Shown here: in pieces, positions 43,396 through 52,197 of the stretch | How positions within the stretch are numbered: position 1 is the first letter of the stretch | How the letters are laid out: every line of letters begins with the position of its first letter | Source: an uncultured Flavobacteriaceae bacterium | GTDB lineage: Bacteria; Bacteroidota; Bacteroidia; Flavobacteriales; Flavobacteriaceae | DNA: 64,000 bases | Assembly (NCBI GenBank): GCA_947493175.1 | Contig: CANLQD010000009.1 | Span: 1 to 64,000 of the forward strand | Direction of reading: 5' to 3' | Notes under the pieces: generated by a model | Databases searched by the model: none | Seen by the model: the letters and a program-made list of their open reading frames with translations, nothing else | Told to the model about the DNA's origin: nothing | Made by a program: the position numbers and the translations under genes

Positions 43396-43854
43396 ATGAA
43401 AAACACGTCGCTTTGGATGCTTATTTTTTTGGGGCTTACCACATTGCTGCTCGTCAGCTGTCACAGTTCGAAAAATGTGGTAGCAGTATCCGACGAAGAA
43501 AAAAAGGCGTTTTCCCAAACTGAGGGCGATACCATACAAATCTCAAGTGAGGAAACGGAATATGAGATCATCATCATCGAACCCGGGTTCAATTATTGGT
43601 TACAGAGTATTGCTAGACCGGAAGGTTACTACTCCCAAAGTTTTTTGGAAAGCCGTAACGAAATTTTAGTCCTAAACTGGAACCAACGGGTATTGATGCC
43701 ACAGCGGTTTGACCCACAGCTTTACATGCTGCAAATCAACTATGACCCAAAGATCGATTATGGATATGAGGTCAACTACAAACTCTATAACTACTTTGTT
43801 TATTTTCAACGAAAATACAACCAACGCTTAGGCCCGTTTCTTCCTAGAATCTGA
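43396..43854 (+). CDS. DUF6146 family lipoprotein
   Basis: A 152-residue lipoprotein: MKNTSLWMLIFLGLTTLLLV then SCHSS gives an SPII signal (lipobox LLVSC). The mature domain reads YEIIIIEPGFNYWLQSIARP, GYYSQSFLESRNEILVLNWN, QRVLMPQRFDPQLYMLQINY and DPKIDYGYEVNYKLYNYFVY, ending FQRKYNQRLGPFLPRI. This matches the flavobacterial DUF6146 family by its PE--Y-Q-FLE-RN-ILV--WN-R pattern (from memory). Function unknown; membrane-anchored in the periplasm. A TAACTTTC box (43384-43391) only four bases before the ATG suggests a very short or absent leader. Confidence 0.82.
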   Translation: MKNTSLWMLIFLGLTTLLLVSCHSSKNVVAVSDEEKKAFSQTEGDTIQISSEETEYEIIIIEPGFNYWLQSIARPEGYYSQSFLESRNEILVLNWNQRVLMPQRFDPQLYMLQINYDPKIDYGYEVNYKLYNYFVYFQRKYNQRLGPFLPRI

Positions 43855-43862
43855 TATATTTG
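43855..43862 (+). promoter_or_regulatory. -7 element before the DUF6787 gene
   Basis: TATATTTG at 43855-43862 is a perfect TAnnTTTG box that starts at the base after the DUF6146 stop codon, 16 bases before ATG 43879. No TTG is seen at the -33 position. Confidence 0.4.
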
Positions 43863-43878
43863 CAGGCGAAATCAAGCC

Positions 43879-44196
43879 ATGGAAAAGTTAAAGCAGCGCT
43901 GGGGAATATCATCGAACTTTCAGATTATCGTCATTTGTGTCGTCTTTGCCATTACAGGGTCTTCTTCGGTGTATGTGGCAAAACCATTCCTGCAATGGAT
44001 CGGCTTGGCAAGGGAGGCGTTCCCACAAGGTGCTTTGGGAGGCACCTTTTATTGGACCTTGCGTATTTTATTAATTTTCCCTTTTTATCAGGTATTGTTG
44101 GTTATTTTTGGTTGGTTGTTCGGCCAATTCAAGTTTTTTTGGAACTTCGAAAAGAAAATGCTTTCACGCATGGGACTGGGCTTTTTGTTCAAATGA
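43879..44196 (+). CDS. DUF6787 family small membrane protein
   Basis: A 105-residue protein with two or three membrane helices: MEKLKQRWGISSNFQIIVIC VVFAITG, FYWTLRILLIFPFYQVLLVI and FGWLFGQFKFFWNFEKKM, closing with a basic amphipathic tail (LSRMGLGFLFK). The KLK-RWG-- start and QFKFFW-FEKKM--R end are the recurrent features of this Bacteroidota family. Function unknown. It regularly sits between the DUF6146 gene and a TonB-receptor locus (from memory), as here. Confidence 0.8.
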   Translation: MEKLKQRWGISSNFQIIVICVVFAITGSSSVYVAKPFLQWIGLAREAFPQGALGGTFYWTLRILLIFPFYQVLLVIFGWLFGQFKFFWNFEKKMLSRMGLGFLFK

Positions 44197-44236
44197 AATT
44201 GGGTTTTCTTTAACATGAATGACAACCCATATTGGC

Positions 44237-44244
44237 TAATTTTG
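44237..44244 (+). promoter_or_regulatory. -7 element overlapping the start region of the Cys/His small protein
   Basis: TAATTTTG at 44237-44244, perfect TAnnTTTG, four bases before the GTG start at 44249. ATG occupies the -33 position 19 bases upstream where TTG would be expected. Confidence 0.4.
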
Positions 44245-44248
44245 GCGC

Positions 44249-44551
44249 GTGAAAAGTAAAAGCTATTACTTTCGAGGTTCTTTTTTACTCCTGATACTAT
44301 TAGTTGTTAGGGTTTCGTCGTTTCATGTTTACTCTCATGAAAATGATTCCGAAACAACTATAGAACAATGTAACATTTGCGATGTCGTATTTGAAAATCA
44401 ACATCCTCAAATAACAGGCGGAACCGATCATGGGTTCGCTTTTTTTGAAATTCCCGTTGCGACCACCGCTCATTTCGACTATGGCGCGATTAATTATCCC
44501 CAATTTAGAATCTTTTCGCTTTTTGAACGACCTCCCCCCTATTTAGGATAA
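44249..44551 (+). CDS. Small exported protein with Cys-x-x-Cys and histidines
   Basis: A 100-residue protein, GTG start (the only usable start in frame). A signal-peptide-like N-terminus (SYYFRGSFLLLILLVVRVSS) is followed by HVYSHENDSETTIEQCNICD, with a CNIC pair and nearby His residues, then VFENQHPQITGGTDHGFAFF and a C-terminal FSLFERPPPYLG. It lies 61 bases before a TonB-dependent receptor, and such a small Cys/His protein with an RPPPY-type end is often found ahead of metal-related receptors in Bacteroidota (from memory). A periplasmic metal-binding or chaperone role is inference only. Confidence 0.65.
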   Translation: MKSKSYYFRGSFLLLILLVVRVSSFHVYSHENDSETTIEQCNICDVVFENQHPQITGGTDHGFAFFEIPVATTAHFDYGAINYPQFRIFSLFERPPPYLG

Positions 44552-44612
44552 TGCTATTTCGTCAGGGGCTTTACTTGATGAACCCCTATTCGCAATCCTA
44601 AATTCTTTTTGA

Positions 44613-47012
44613 ATGAAATCCTTTTTTCTATTCCTCATAACCCTTGGGTCTATGACTCCTGTTTTGGGGCAAGAGTGTTCACACAGTATTAGCGGCGTAG
44701 TCATTGATTTTCACGATAAAACCCCTTTGTCCGGGGCATCAATCGTAATCACAGGCCTTAATAGACAAGTTGCTACCGATAGTCTTGGTCGATTTTATAT
44801 TGACAATCTCTGTGAGGGCCCGGTAGAGTTAGAAGTGTCCCATCCCGAATGTACCTCTCAATTTGTAACGGTAGTTCCCAGTGAAAAAAAGGATGTGAAG
44901 ATATTATTGGAACATCACTTGGAAGAATTGGAAGAAGTTCAGGTGGTCGGTGCAGCCCAAAAAAAACAAACGGCATCCTCCATCGAGAATACGGTACAGC
45001 TTGAAACCATCGAACGATTGGCCGGTGGGAACTTAGGGGATATGTTAAAGCAAATTTCCGGAGTGTCCTCTTTAAACACGGGTGCGAATATCGTGAAACC
45101 CGTTATTCAAGGACTCAGTGGAAGCCGCATATTGATATTGAACAACGGAGTTCGAATGCAAGATATGGAATGGGGCGATGAACACGCGCCCAATATCGAT
45201 GTCAATGCGGCGAATCGACTCACTTTAATCAAAGGGGCCGGCGCCCTTCAATACGGTGGAGATGCCATTGGCGGTGTCATTATGGTAACGCCAGAGAGAG
45301 TATTTGCAAAAGACAGCCTCTATGGTAAATTTTTAGCCAATGGAGTCACCAATGGTAGGGGTGGCAATGTAACTATGGAGGTGATACGGTCGTTCGATAG
45401 TGGTTGGTTCCTTAAGGTGCAAGGTTCTTACAAACGTCTGGGCGACCTAGAGGCTCCTGATTACATTTTATCCAATACGGGTGTTTCCCAGTTAGGGGCT
45501 TCCCTGCAGTTCGGAAAAAATAGTTTTAAGGAGGGATGGGAGGCCTTTTACTCTTATTTTAATACCGATATTGCCATCTTACGGGCTTCACACATCGGTA
45601 ATGTCGATGATTTGATCAATGCCATTAATAGTCAGCAGCCCAATGTGGTAGAACCGTTCGGTTATAACATTGACAATCCCCGCCAAGAAGTGAGCCATCA
45701 TCTGGCAAAAGGGAGTTATTACCGTCGGTTCGAAGGTGCAGGAAAAATGACCCTGCAGTATGATTTTCAAAGAAATCAACGATTCGAATACGATTTGAGA
45801 AGGGGCGATAGGGGAAACATTCCGTCGATTGATTTACAACTGAGCACACACACCTTCGCGGGAGATTTTAAAATCGATGCCAATGAGCGAAATAAAATGC
45901 ACTTTGGACTTTTGGCGCGTTATCAGGAGAATTTTGCAGATCCCTCTACCGGAGTTCGAAGGCTCATTCCTGATTATGAAAAATACGATGTCGGACTTTT
46001 TGCCACGACCGAATATTTTCTTTCGAACAACTTGCTGATAGATGCCGGTTTTCGATATGATTTTAGTCGAATCGATGCTAAAAAATTCTATCAGCTTTCC
46101 CGATGGGAAGAGAGGGGGTACGATGTAGACTTCAATGACTTGATTCTTGAAGACCTGGGCTCCCAACTGTTGACCAATCCCGTTTTAGACTATCATAACG
46201 TATCAGCTACCGCAGGCCTGCAATACAACATCAACAGTGAAACTGAACTACGCTTCAATTACGCATTATCGCAACGGGCTCCCAACCCCTCCGAACTGTT
46301 TAGCGAAGGACTTCATCATTCTGCCGCAAGGATAGAATTGGGCGATTTACGAATCGATAGCGAGACTTCGCACAAAGTAGGGCTTGCCATAGAGAAAAAA
46401 TCTGAAAAGTGGGGCTACAGTGTCATGCCCTATGTGAATCGCATCAACGATTTTATAGTATTGGAACCTACCGGGGCAGAATTTACCATACGGGGTGCTT
46501 TCCCAGTCTGGAGTTACCGGCAAACCAACGCTTTATTGGCAGGGATAGATGCCTCACTTTATGCACAATGGATGCCTAGGTGGCGTAGCGAACACCAAAT
46601 ATCTTTTATTAAAGGGAAGGACCAAACTTTGGACCGAGCTCTTATCAATATACCCCCGGTACAATTTGAGAATGAGGTGGTGTATCAAAATCCAGACTTA
46701 CGTCATTTACGGGTAGCACTTGAGAGCAGCTATGTGTTTCGTCAGAACGAATTTCCTCCGAACATCGAAGTATTCTCACCGCTAGACAATCAAAATGTGC
46801 TTTTGGATATCAACACACCACCACCCGCCTATCATTTGCTCAACCTAGATATCGAAGCCCAATTTACGGTACTCCGAAAAAACGACCTTACGATCGGCTT
46901 GAACGTTTCGAACGTTTTGAATACCAGTTACAGAGACTATCTAAACCGCTTACGATTCTTTGCCGATGACCTAGGCCGCAATCTGGCCTTACGTCTTAAA
47001 TGGGCCATCTAA
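44613..47012 (+). CDS. TonB-dependent receptor, FecA/ZnuD-like without STN
   Basis: A 799-residue outer-membrane receptor. Signal peptide MKSFFLFLITLGSMTPVLGQ; carboxypeptidase-like beta domain CSHSISGVVIDFHDKTPLSG to about residue 100; TonB-box-like segment ELEEVQVVGAAQKKQTASS; plug LKQISGVSSLNTGANIVKPV, IQGLSGSRILILNNGVRMQD, and IKGAGALQYGGDAIGGVIMV; barrel ending LGRNLALRLKWAI. No STN domain and no sigma/FecR genes, so transport without surface signalling. The WGDEHAPNIDVNAANRL plug segment and the small Cys/His neighbour recall metal (zinc or copper) receptors, which I offer as inference. Confidence 0.9.
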   Translation: MKSFFLFLITLGSMTPVLGQECSHSISGVVIDFHDKTPLSGASIVITGLNRQVATDSLGRFYIDNLCEGPVELEVSHPECTSQFVTVVPSEKKDVKILLEHHLEELEEVQVVGAAQKKQTASSIENTVQLETIERLAGGNLGDMLKQISGVSSLNTGANIVKPVIQGLSGSRILILNNGVRMQDMEWGDEHAPNIDVNAANRLTLIKGAGALQYGGDAIGGVIMVTPERVFAKDSLYGKFLANGVTNGRGGNVTMEVIRSFDSGWFLKVQGSYKRLGDLEAPDYILSNTGVSQLGASLQFGKNSFKEGWEAFYSYFNTDIAILRASHIGNVDDLINAINSQQPNVVEPFGYNIDNPRQEVSHHLAKGSYYRRFEGAGKMTLQYDFQRNQRFEYDLRRGDRGNIPSIDLQLSTHTFAGDFKIDANERNKMHFGLLARYQENFADPSTGVRRLIPDYEKYDVGLFATTEYFLSNNLLIDAGFRYDFSRIDAKKFYQLSRWEERGYDVDFNDLILEDLGSQLLTNPVLDYHNVSATAGLQYNINSETELRFNYALSQRAPNPSELFSEGLHHSAARIELGDLRIDSETSHKVGLAIEKKSEKWGYSVMPYVNRINDFIVLEPTGAEFTIRGAFPVWSYRQTNALLAGIDASLYAQWMPRWRSEHQISFIKGKDQTLDRALINIPPVQFENEVVYQNPDLRHLRVALESSYVFRQNEFPPNIEVFSPLDNQNVLLDINTPPPAYHLLNLDIEAQFTVLRKNDLTIGLNVSNVLNTSYRDYLNRLRFFADDLGRNLALRLKWAI

Positions 47013-47415
47013 ATAAATTAGCGAAAATCTTGGTTCTCTTTTAAATTGAACAAAAAGATACCTTTTTTTGGTTTGCAATCCTTAAGGGGAATAAACGCTG
47101 TTTAAAATTGCTTCTTAAGCTAGTCGCCAAGAATAAAAAACTTCTTGAAACCGACTAATCCCGAGGCAAGCCATAGGGGTATTTAGCCGGTTTCATCCCG
47201 GTGGCCATCGGGAACAGAAGTCTTGTATTTAGCCTCAACCAGAACTACCTAAAAAGGCGGTTCTGACCTCTCCCAAGGAGAGGTATACAGCAAACCCCGA
47301 CTCAAGGGTCGGAGAATCTTTAGATTGAATGCCTGTAAAGAAATGATATCTTTTATGGAAGAAGAGGTTTATGCGCCTTAAATGGAATAGAAAACGCCAG
47401 CTACGGTATTTCTAT
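47013..47415. other. Intergenic region with degenerate repeats
   Basis: About 400 bases. It contains cccgaggcaagccataggg near 47161-47179, related to the hairpin half of the dispersed repeat at 23735, and short inverted repeats (ACCTCTCC/GGAGAGGT at 47268-47285; AGAAC/GTTCT near 47240-47265). No gene, tRNA or clear terminator is seen. Confidence 0.5.
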
Positions 47416-47733
47416 TTAGTCAACTTCAATGATGCGTTCCTTTTTCGCCCCTTTTCCTTTGAAGACGAAGGTGTAAAACCACATCATGGTGAAAGTCGGA
47501 ATAACATCCAACCCAGGGATAATCTCCTCGATAAATGTGATCAAACCTGCGGCTTGCCCTACTTTTCCTTTATACATTCGGGTCATTAACCAACCAGCGA
47601 TAGGTGCCCACAGCACATCGGAAAATTCCCCGATAAATGGTATGGAAAAAGAAAGAAGCCCTATAGCATCGAAAAGGATGCTTAAAAAGAGCTTTTTGTA
47701 TTTGTTTTCCGAAGCTTTTGACATAGAACTCAT
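47416..47733 (-). CDS. Small conserved membrane protein
   Basis: A 105-residue protein. After a polar N-terminus (MSSMSKASENKYKKLFLSIL) come hydrophobic stretches FDAIGLLSFSIPFIGEFSDV and LWAPIAGWLMTRMY, then LITFIEEIIPGLDVIPTFTM MWFYTF and a basic C-terminus (FKGKGAKKERIIEVD). Two to three membrane segments; the GEFSDVLWAPI-G and EE--PGLD--PTFT patterns are recurrent in flavobacterial hypothetical proteins. Function unknown. It lies alone, convergent with the TonB receptor. Confidence 0.75.
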   Translation of the reverse strand: MSSMSKASENKYKKLFLSILFDAIGLLSFSIPFIGEFSDVLWAPIAGWLMTRMYKGKVGQAAGLITFIEEIIPGLDVIPTFTMMWFYTFVFKGKGAKKERIIEVD

Positions 47734-47923
47734 GTTGAAATTTACCGATTCACTTGGTAAGAAGCAATAAAAGTGCCAATAATTACTATGCGTGTCAGCT
47801 GTTAGTAAATGATAGCAACTTAGTGGCGGTTTTTTATAAAATCATGAGGAGCCTAAAGTCCAGAGTTCTATCTGGCTTTCAGTTCGTATTTGCATTTAAG
47901 CTCAGTATTTGTGCTTGAACTTG

Positions 47924-48523
47924 TCAAGATAGCTTGGAACCGATAAGCTTCAGAAACTCGTTACGGGTCTCTATTTTTTCAAACTGCCCTCGAAAACCCG
48001 ATGTGGTGGTTACGGAGTTCTGTTTTTGTACACCCCGCATCATCATACACATATGGGAAGCCTCAATAACCACTGCAACTCCCTTCGGCTTTAAGGTCGT
48101 ATTGATGCATTCTAAAATATCATGGGTAAGTCGCTCCTGTACTTGCAAACGTCTGGCAAATACATCGACCACACGGGGAATTTTGCTCAACCCAACGATA
48201 TGTCCGTTAGGAATATAGGCTATGTGGGCCTTTCCGAAGAAAGGAAGCATATGGTGCTCACACAGTGAATACAATTCAATATCCTTAATGATGACCATAT
48301 CGTCATAATCTTCCTTGAACATTGCTCCTTGTAAAATTTCTACGGCATCTTGCTTGTATCCTTGTGTTAGAAATAACATCGCTTTTGCGGCACGTTCAGG
48401 AGTTTTGACCAAACCTTCCCGAGAGACATCCTCCCCGAGTTCGTTGATGATTTTGGCAAATCGGTCTTTGACGTCGTTGGTGATTTCAAAGTTGTATTCC
48501 TCTAAATTGCGGTACGGGGACAT
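47924..48523 (-). CDS. folE: GTP cyclohydrolase I
   Basis: A 199-residue decameric enzyme converting GTP to 7,8-dihydroneopterin triphosphate, first step to folate (and queuosine-type pathways). Zinc ligands are in the blocks IELYSLCEHHMLPFFGKAHI and EASHMCMMMRGVQKQNSVTT. Further signatures: TPERAAKAMLFLTQGYK, HIVGLSKIPRVVDVFARRLQ, VQERLTHDILECINTTLKPK. Complete and of usual length. Transcribed divergently from the LolD-like ATPase gene. Confidence 0.97.
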   Translation of the reverse strand: MSPYRNLEEYNFEITNDVKDRFAKIINELGEDVSREGLVKTPERAAKAMLFLTQGYKQDAVEILQGAMFKEDYDDMVIIKDIELYSLCEHHMLPFFGKAHIAYIPNGHIVGLSKIPRVVDVFARRLQVQERLTHDILECINTTLKPKGVAVVIEASHMCMMMRGVQKQNSVTTTSGFRGQFEKIETRNEFLKLIGSKLS

Positions 48524-48573
48524 TCTTAGTTAGCTTTAATTGTTTTGTTTATTATTTTCAAACAAAGATTAAA

Positions 48574-48581
48574 CAAAAGTA
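48574..48581 (-). promoter_or_regulatory. -7 element of the folE promoter
   Basis: On the minus strand TACTTTTG (48581 to 48574) matches TAnnTTTG exactly; a TTG lies 15 bases upstream, slightly shorter than usual spacing. The leader would be about 45 bases. Confidence 0.45.
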
Positions 48582-48671
48582 TTGATATCGAAAAATCAAC
48601 TGCATATTTAACCTTTTCTTATGAATCCCAACAAAGGTATCATAATCGACCTTCTTAAACAGGAAAAGAGG

Positions 48672-48679
48672 TATTTTTG
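48672..48679 (+). promoter_or_regulatory. -7 element of the LolD-like ATPase gene
   Basis: TATTTTTG at 48672-48679, perfect consensus. The start site would lie near 48686, leaving about 40 bases before ATG 48725, which rules out the longer frame that opens at 48677. Confidence 0.5.
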
Positions 48680-48724
48680 CCATGTCTCTTTGAATACGTA
48701 CTTTCGAACCTGAAAAGACCCACT

Positions 48725-49432
48725 ATGATCAAAGCATCGAACATTCAAAAATTCTATGGGGACCTTAAGGTTTTAAAAGGGGTTGACCTACACATCGAAA
48801 AGGGATCTATCGTTTCTATCGTAGGGGCTTCAGGAGCAGGAAAAACCACCTTGCTCCAAATTTTAGGCACGCTTGATGTGCAATCCAATAAAAATGACAG
48901 CACCTTGATTATCAATGATACGGAGGTTACCCATTTGAATGATAAAGAACTGGCCAAGTTTCGTAACGAACATATCGGCTTCATTTTTCAATTTCATCAG
49001 CTATTACCCGAATTTACTGCTTTGGAAAATGTGTGTATTCCCGCCTTTATAAAGAAAACGCCTAGGACAGAAGCCGAAAGACGGGCTAAAGAACTGTTAG
49101 ACTTCTTGGGTCTTTCGGAGCGCTATGATCACAAGCCCAACGAGCTATCGGGAGGCGAGCAACAACGTGTGGCGGTCGCAAGGGCACTGATCAACAATCC
49201 CTCTATCATATTTGCTGATGAGCCAAGTGGTAATTTGGATTCGGAAAGTGCCGATACGCTACATCAACTGTTTTTTGAGTTACGGGACCAATTTGGTCAG
49301 ACCTTTGTTATCGTGACCCATAATGAACATTTGGCCGACATGGCCGATCGTAAACTGACCATGGTCGATGGTCTTATCGACCATGTATCCAAGGACAGCT
49401 ACTCCGGATCGTCTATAGACCAATTACGGTAA
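48725..49432 (+). CDS. LolD-like ABC transporter ATP-binding protein
   Basis: A 235-residue ATPase of the MacB/LolD class. Walker A IVGASGAGKTTLLQILGTLD; Q-loop FIFQFHQLLPEFTALENVCI; signature NELSGGEQQRVAVARALINN; Walker B IIFADEPSGNLDSESADTLH; H-loop FVIVTHNEHLADMADRKLTM. Such subunits pair with FtsX/LolCE-like permeases for lipoprotein release or export, but no permease gene is adjacent; the partner must be elsewhere. It shares an operon with a CPBP protease and a TIGR02757 gene, a gene order frequent in Flavobacteriaceae. Start at ATG 48725 fits the domain start MIKASNIQKFYGDLK. Confidence 0.92.
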   Translation: MIKASNIQKFYGDLKVLKGVDLHIEKGSIVSIVGASGAGKTTLLQILGTLDVQSNKNDSTLIINDTEVTHLNDKELAKFRNEHIGFIFQFHQLLPEFTALENVCIPAFIKKTPRTEAERRAKELLDFLGLSERYDHKPNELSGGEQQRVAVARALINNPSIIFADEPSGNLDSESADTLHQLFFELRDQFGQTFVIVTHNEHLADMADRKLTMVDGLIDHVSKDSYSGSSIDQLR

Positions 49433-49449
49433 CTTCGTATTTGACTCCT

Positions 49450-50007
49450 ATGGTAAAAGAAATTATTTCTTTTCTTAAAAACCCTATATATCAAGAGGAT
49501 GAAAAGCAAAATTTCAAGTATCGATTGACAATTTTTTGGAAGCTACTTTTTTTCGCGCTACTTCTAAGTTTTGTTTTCGGTGTCATTAATGCCAGTTTGG
49601 AACCCCTTTTCGGATTGGATATCGGCAAACATGCAATCGATGACTTCATGGAGCAGTACTCCCCATGGTTTTTGCTTTTAGCTGCAGTAGTATTGGCACC
49701 TGTAATCGAAGAACTACTGTTTCGTGGCCCCATGGTGTTCTTTAAAAACAGTCCATACTTTGGTGTTGTGTTTTATCTCTTCACCTTAGTTTTTGGCTTT
49801 TATCATATTACCAATTTTGAAATCAATACCCAGATATTTTTACTATCCCCGTTACTGGTGGCACCGCAACTAAGTGTTGGACTGTTCTTGGGATTTATTA
49901 GGGTTCGATTTGGATTACTATGGGCCATGGCCTTGCACGGCCTTTACAATCTTATTCTTATAGGCCCTTTTGTTGTGTTACAACTATTTGATAGTACCTT
50001 GGAATGA
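49450..50007 (+). CDS. CPBP family intramembrane glutamic protease
   Basis: A 185-residue polytopic protein. The catalytic EExxxR motif is in LAPVIEELLFRGPMVFFKNS; the His motif is VFGFYHITNFEIN, and a second HxxxN is in MALHGLYNLILIGPFVVL. Membrane segments include LLFFALLLSFVFGVINASL and LFTLVFGF. The family includes Rce1-type CAAX proteases and bacteriocin-immunity proteins; bacterial substrates are mostly unknown. The start at ATG 49450 is preferred to TTG 49441. It overlaps the next gene by ATGA. Confidence 0.9.
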   Translation: MVKEIISFLKNPIYQEDEKQNFKYRLTIFWKLLFFALLLSFVFGVINASLEPLFGLDIGKHAIDDFMEQYSPWFLLLAAVVLAPVIEELLFRGPMVFFKNSPYFGVVFYLFTLVFGFYHITNFEINTQIFLLSPLLVAPQLSVGLFLGFIRVRFGLLWAMALHGLYNLILIGPFVVLQLFDSTLE

Positions 50008-50768
50008 ATAAAAAGGACCTTAAGGAATTCTTGGATGCCAAAGTGGTTCAATACAACCATCCCCGTTTTTTGGAAAGTGATCCTATACAAATTCCACATC
50101 TGTTCGTGAAAAAGGAAGATATTGAGATCAGTGCATTTCTCACGGCAACCATTGCATGGGGCAATAGGAAAAGTATCATCAATAATGCCAGCCGATTAAT
50201 GGAACTGATGGATAATGCCCCGGCAGACTTTATAAAAAATCATCAAAAAGGAGATTTAACGGGGCTTTCCCATTTTGTACACCGTACATTTAATGGGGAT
50301 GATTTGGCTTATTTTATAAAAAGTCTTCAAAATATTTACAGTACGCACGGGGGTTTGGAAGCGGTATTTGCCAGAAATCCTCAAAAAGATACAATACAAC
50401 CTGCCATTTCCGATTTCAAAAAGACATTCTTTGAACTACCGCATCAAAAACGCACGACCAAACATATTAGCGATCCATTGAAAGGTTCCGCAGCCAAACG
50501 AATCAATATGTTTTTACGATGGATGGTTCGAGATGCGGCTACCGGCGTAGATTTTGGACTATGGAACCGTATCGATACCGCTCGGCTGTCCTGCCCGTTA
50601 GACGTGCATTCCGGAAACGTGGCACGCAAACTAAAACTGCTCAAACGCAAACAGAACGATGCCAAGGCCTTGGCCGAATTGGATAAAAGCCTTCGCAAGT
50701 TAGACCCTATTGATCCCGTGAAATACGATTTCGCCCTTTTCGGATTGGGCGTTTTCGAGAAGTTTTAG
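50004..50768 (+). CDS. TIGR02757 (DUF2400) family protein
   Basis: A 254-residue protein: MNKKDLKEFLDAKVVQYNHP, DIEISAFLTATIAWGNRKSI, FVHRTFNGDDLAYFIKSLQN, HISDPLKGSAAKRINMFLRW MVR, DFGLWNRIDTARLSCPLDVH SGNVARKL, DPVKYDFALFGLGVFEKF. This is the complete TIGR02757 family, widespread in Bacteroidota. The SGNVARKL-LLKRKQNDAKALAEL region and overall helical character recall HhH/endonuclease III-like folds, but activity is unproven. Translationally coupled to the CPBP gene (ATGA overlap). Confidence 0.93.
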   Translation: MNKKDLKEFLDAKVVQYNHPRFLESDPIQIPHLFVKKEDIEISAFLTATIAWGNRKSIINNASRLMELMDNAPADFIKNHQKGDLTGLSHFVHRTFNGDDLAYFIKSLQNIYSTHGGLEAVFARNPQKDTIQPAISDFKKTFFELPHQKRTTKHISDPLKGSAAKRINMFLRWMVRDAATGVDFGLWNRIDTARLSCPLDVHSGNVARKLKLLKRKQNDAKALAELDKSLRKLDPIDPVKYDFALFGLGVFEKF

Positions 50769-50901
50769 AATTGCGACCGTACCATTTCGGGCAACAGTGC
50801 AAATTCAGAAGGTATGTTAATAAGTTCGAGCCTATTTTCTCGAAAGCACGCAGAAGTCATTTAAGCTCTAAAACAGTCCTTAGGAAAGAGAATTCAGGTG
50901 T

Positions 50902-52023
50902 TTATTCGACCAACTTCCTAATGGTTTTCGAATCCGTCTTATCTGCATCCCGGATAAGGTCTATCAAATCTTGTGGGATAAGGATTTTGTCAATCACATG
51001 CACCGTACCGTTCGAAGCTTTCTTATCTACTTCAAGTAACTCGGCATGCTTCGTAGTGGCATCCCCAATGACATAACCAGTACCGGAGGCGATTACTTCT
51101 ATCGAGTTTCCTTCTAGTGAGGTCATTAAGGTACCTTCGGACAATTCATTAAAACTAATATTATCAGGCACTACGTGATATTTTAGGAACCCGTCGAGCA
51201 ATTGTAACTCCAAGAAATCGTTGAAATCATCAAAACTAGCGTACTCGGCCCCCAACAACTCGAACAACTCGTCTATTGCAGCATCACTAGGGGCAAAAAC
51301 CGTAAAAGGACCCGATTCGTTTAACATGTCTGTTAGTCCCGCTTCTGCCAATGCTTCCGACAAGCCGGCAAGGTCATCGGCTTCATTGATAAGATTTGCT
51401 ATCGTAGGGGTGGGAAACAATTGTTGCCATACAACATCTGGCAACAAGATTTTATCAATTATGTGAACGACCTCGTTCGAGGCTTCGTTATCCCCGTTAA
51501 TTACCTTTGCCAAATCTGTAGTGCTGTCCTCAATAAAAATGTTGGCATCTACTTTTATAAGCAACTCCTCGGATTGTAAACTTGTTAGGGCAACCCCATT
51601 GGTCAAGACATCGGAAAGTTTTTTTCCTTCGACCATATGGTACTTTAGAATTTCGGTTAGCAATTGTTTTTCACGCTCCTCATCAAAATCATCAAGGGTG
51701 TCATAACCTTCCAATTGGGATAGCAAATCTGAAAATGCGAGGTTTGAAGGTGCAAAAACCGTTTTTTGCACACTCGAATTCAACGTTTCCAATACCACAG
51801 GATCGGCAGCCCCAATGGCTGCAACCAAATTGCTCAGGTCTTCGACCGAAGAGGCCAGCGCTACAATGTTCAGCAAAGCCCTATGTTCATTAACTTCATC
51901 TTGTTCTTCACCATTGATTGGAATAGGCGTATTATCGGCTTTTTCACAAGCAAATATCAGCACCAATAACAAGGCATACCCCATGATTCTTAGGAATGGT
52001 AAAGTAGTGTATCTTTTTTTCAT
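50902..52023 (-). CDS. Fasciclin (FAS1) double-domain lipoprotein
   Basis: A 373-residue lipoprotein: MKKRYTTLPFLRIMGYALLL then VLIFAC gives Cys26 as acylation site. Two FAS1 domains follow: about residues 45-195 (VFAPSNLAFSDLLSQLEGYD, LKYHMVEGKKLSDVLTNGVA, VHIIDKILLPDVVWQQLF) and about 205-360 (FTVFAPSDAAIDELFELLGA, LKYHVVPDNISFNELSEGTL, VHVIDKILIPQDLIDLIRD). FAS1 domains mediate adhesion or polysaccharide and protein contacts. Probably exposed at the outer membrane. The linker after Cys (EKADNTPIPINGEEQDEVNE) is acidic, fitting surface lipoprotein export signals in this phylum. Monocistronic. Confidence 0.93.
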   Translation of the reverse strand: MKKRYTTLPFLRIMGYALLLVLIFACEKADNTPIPINGEEQDEVNEHRALLNIVALASSVEDLSNLVAAIGAADPVVLETLNSSVQKTVFAPSNLAFSDLLSQLEGYDTLDDFDEEREKQLLTEILKYHMVEGKKLSDVLTNGVALTSLQSEELLIKVDANIFIEDSTTDLAKVINGDNEASNEVVHIIDKILLPDVVWQQLFPTPTIANLINEADDLAGLSEALAEAGLTDMLNESGPFTVFAPSDAAIDELFELLGAEYASFDDFNDFLELQLLDGFLKYHVVPDNISFNELSEGTLMTSLEGNSIEVIASGTGYVIGDATTKHAELLEVDKKASNGTVHVIDKILIPQDLIDLIRDADKTDSKTIRKLVE

Positions 52024-52197
52024 TTTTTATTCTCCTTTAGTCGTGTTGAAATTAGCGCAAAGCGCTACCACTTGTCTAAATCTATTTTTAACTCTAGGTT
52101 ATGATTGGTTTAAATTTAAACCGGCCATGTTAAGACATGTATGACCAGGCTACACCGATTATTACTTGTAAGCCTTATCTAAAAGGCCGTGTTGGTA

